Part shown: positions 12,515-13,271 of the stretch, piece by piece
Position numbering within the stretch: the first letter of the stretch is position 1
Layout of the letters: each line of letters begins with the position of its first letter
Source of the DNA: Methanosarcinales archaeon
GTDB taxonomy: Archaea; Halobacteriota; Syntropharchaeia; Alkanophagales; Methanospirareceae
Assembly: GCA_025464275.1 (NCBI GenBank)
Contig: JAODGR010000012.1
Coordinates: 1-13,271 of the forward strand
Direction: 5' to 3'
DNA length: 13,271 bases
Program-made: the position numbers and the translations under genes
The notes under the pieces: generated by a model
The model's database searches: none
What the model was told of the DNA's origin: nothing
The model's input: the letters and a program-made list of their open reading frames with translations, nothing else

Positions 12515-12545
12515 AAAATTTTTTAACCCTCCTTTTTATTTTATG
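12512..12545 (+). terminator. Terminator of the envelope operon
   Basis: TAAAAAATTTTTTA, a 14-bp perfect AT palindrome, begins at the stop codon and is followed by CCTTTTTATTTTA. The T-rich tracts should end the transcript in the archaeal manner. Confidence 0.6.
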
Positions 12546-12550
12546 GTACA

Positions 12551-12598
12551 AATATTTAACATGTATTCATACAGTCAGAAGATTTTTAACCTGTATCC
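12551..12598 (+). promoter_or_regulatory. Repeated TATA-like units before the last gene
   Basis: Two related 18-bp units with a 30-bp period, 12551-12568 and 12581-12598, share the pattern AT-TTTAAC-TGTAT-C (14 of 18 by eye). Each has a TATA-like TTTAAC core. The second lies about 25 bases before the ATG at 12609, which would make that mRNA leaderless; no Shine-Dalgarno is visible there. Confidence 0.45.
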
Positions 12599-12608
12599 GC
12601 ACCTCAAG

Positions 12609-13271
12609 ATGTACATGAATGACAAAAGAGCTTTATCGGTGGTTAGTGCACTCCCACTCCTGCTGTTACTCATCTCCATGATGCTGAGTCTGACGGTTCC
12701 AGCAGCGAGTGCGAGTGTGTATGAGTTGAACGTCCCGGATGAGATACAGCGGGGTGATGTGCTTTCTATAACGGGAAGAGCATCGCCAAACGAGGAGATA
12801 TGGTTAAATTCCTCCTTCACATTCTCCATACCTGTATCTACTTCTAATGGTGAATATTACCATAAATTTGAGGCTATAAACTTCCCAGAAGGTGAAAAGA
12901 CCTTCTCCTTAAGGGTAAGCAATATAGAGAACCTCCGGATATCCATCTACCCCATATTATTCCAAACCATTGAATATCCACCGGACGGTCCCAAAAAGGC
13001 ATCCAACGGTGTGGCTTCTATTCTCTTCTCCTTCCCCATTGTATGGCACGGAATGAATATAGATGTCACAGGTGAGAAAGATATCGCGGTATTCGGAGAA
13101 GCCATTGAGGGTGCATCCACGGTGTATGTAGAGGTGAAGATGTCCAAGAAGGTAATAGCAGATGAAAACGGTGCTTTTGAACTTGATATAAGCACAGGAG
13201 GAATACCCACCGGTGAATTTGTTATCACAGCAGGAGGAATAGAGAAGACTCTCCATATTGGGGATGCTGCC
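12609..13271 (+). CDS. Secreted surface protein, partial (runs off the right edge)
   Basis: From the ATG at 12609 the frame is open for 221 codons to the window end. The N-terminus is a clear signal peptide: MNDKRALSVV, a Leu-rich core to about residue 28, then VPAASAS with cleavage probable near residue 35. The mature part begins VYELNVPDEIQRGDVLSI and looks beta-rich and extracellular, with ITGRASPNEEIWL, a pattern seen in archaeal S-layer-associated and adhesin-like domains, and a second similar stretch near residues 155-215 (MNIDVTGEKDIAVFGEA). The two stretches may be repeated domains. The C-terminus, and hence any sorting signal, is missing. An in-frame ATG at 12615 is an alternative start. 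It has its own promoter and follows a terminator. Confidence 0.78.
   Translation, partial: MYMNDKRALSVVSALPLLLLLISMMLSLTVPAASASVYELNVPDEIQRGDVLSITGRASPNEEIWLNSSFTFSIPVSTSNGEYYHKFEAINFPEGEKTFSLRVSNIENLRISIYPILFQTIEYPPDGPKKASNGVASILFSFPIVWHGMNIDVTGEKDIAVFGEAIEGASTVYVEVKMSKKVIADENGAFELDISTGGIPTGEFVITAGGIEKTLHIGDAA

Noticed and set aside
12575..13256. Three minus-strand frames near the right edge (84, 93 and 99 codons)
   Set aside because: The plus strand carries a signal peptide and an uninterrupted 221-codon frame over the same bases; the minus frames have no start signals.

Overview
The window looks like part of a euryarchaeal chromosome. Promoters carry archaeal TATA boxes (TTTATATA type, two with an upstream CGAAA BRE-like element), terminators are oligo-T tracts without strong hairpins, ribosome binding sites are GGAGGTGA-like, and several proteins belong to archaeal families (UPF0282 metal-hydrolase fold, VPXXXP-type C-terminal sorting signal, archaeal winged-helix regulators). 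The combination resembles methanogen or anaerobic methane-oxidising lineages (Methanophagales / Syntrophoarchaeia / Archaeoglobi-like). That placement is an inference from protein style; nothing in the window proves it.

Layout. (1) At 1-47 there may be the start of a gene running off the left edge, divergent from pdxS (144-1055, +), the PLP synthase subunit. (2) Convergent to pdxS is a tight minus-strand housekeeping operon: gatA (tRNA-dependent amidotransferase A subunit), a UPF0282 MBL-fold protein and rlmE (2'-O-methyltransferase of 23S rRNA). (3) Next come two paralogous sets of NuoL/NuoM/MrpD-type proton-translocating membrane subunits, all on the minus strand. Set 1 is a 69-aa two-helix protein plus a 610-aa subunit. 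Set 2 is a 90-aa protein equivalent to only the C-terminal tail of the large subunit, a 52-aa single-helix protein, a 612-aa subunit and a winged-helix regulator. (4) Upstream lies a two-component module: a membrane PAS histidine kinase, a stand-alone CheY-like receiver and a second winged-helix regulator that is a close paralogue of the one in set 2. (5) Divergent from the kinase is an envelope operon on the plus strand: a possible 11-codon leader peptide, an 81-aa two-helix membrane protein and a secreted 267-aa protein with a VPALTP C-terminal sorting signal. It is followed by a terminator and the start of another secreted protein running off the right edge.

How they may work together. The kinase, receiver and HTH form a signalling path in which the receiver has no DNA-binding domain and the next gene, overlapping by ATGA, supplies one. 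A near-copy of that DNA-binding protein closes the set 2 operon, and the two antiporter promoters share an 11-bp sequence and TATA-proximal palindromes. A plausible model is a split two-component system controlling ion-translocating modules and perhaps the divergent cell-surface operon. The most unusual items are the free-standing C-terminal tail protein, the loss of a key His/Lys pair in the second large subunit, the operator-like palindromes placed over TATA boxes or start sites, and a 20-bp tandem duplication of a complete BRE-TATA promoter.

I saw no rRNA, tRNA, CRISPR array, transposase or integrase.
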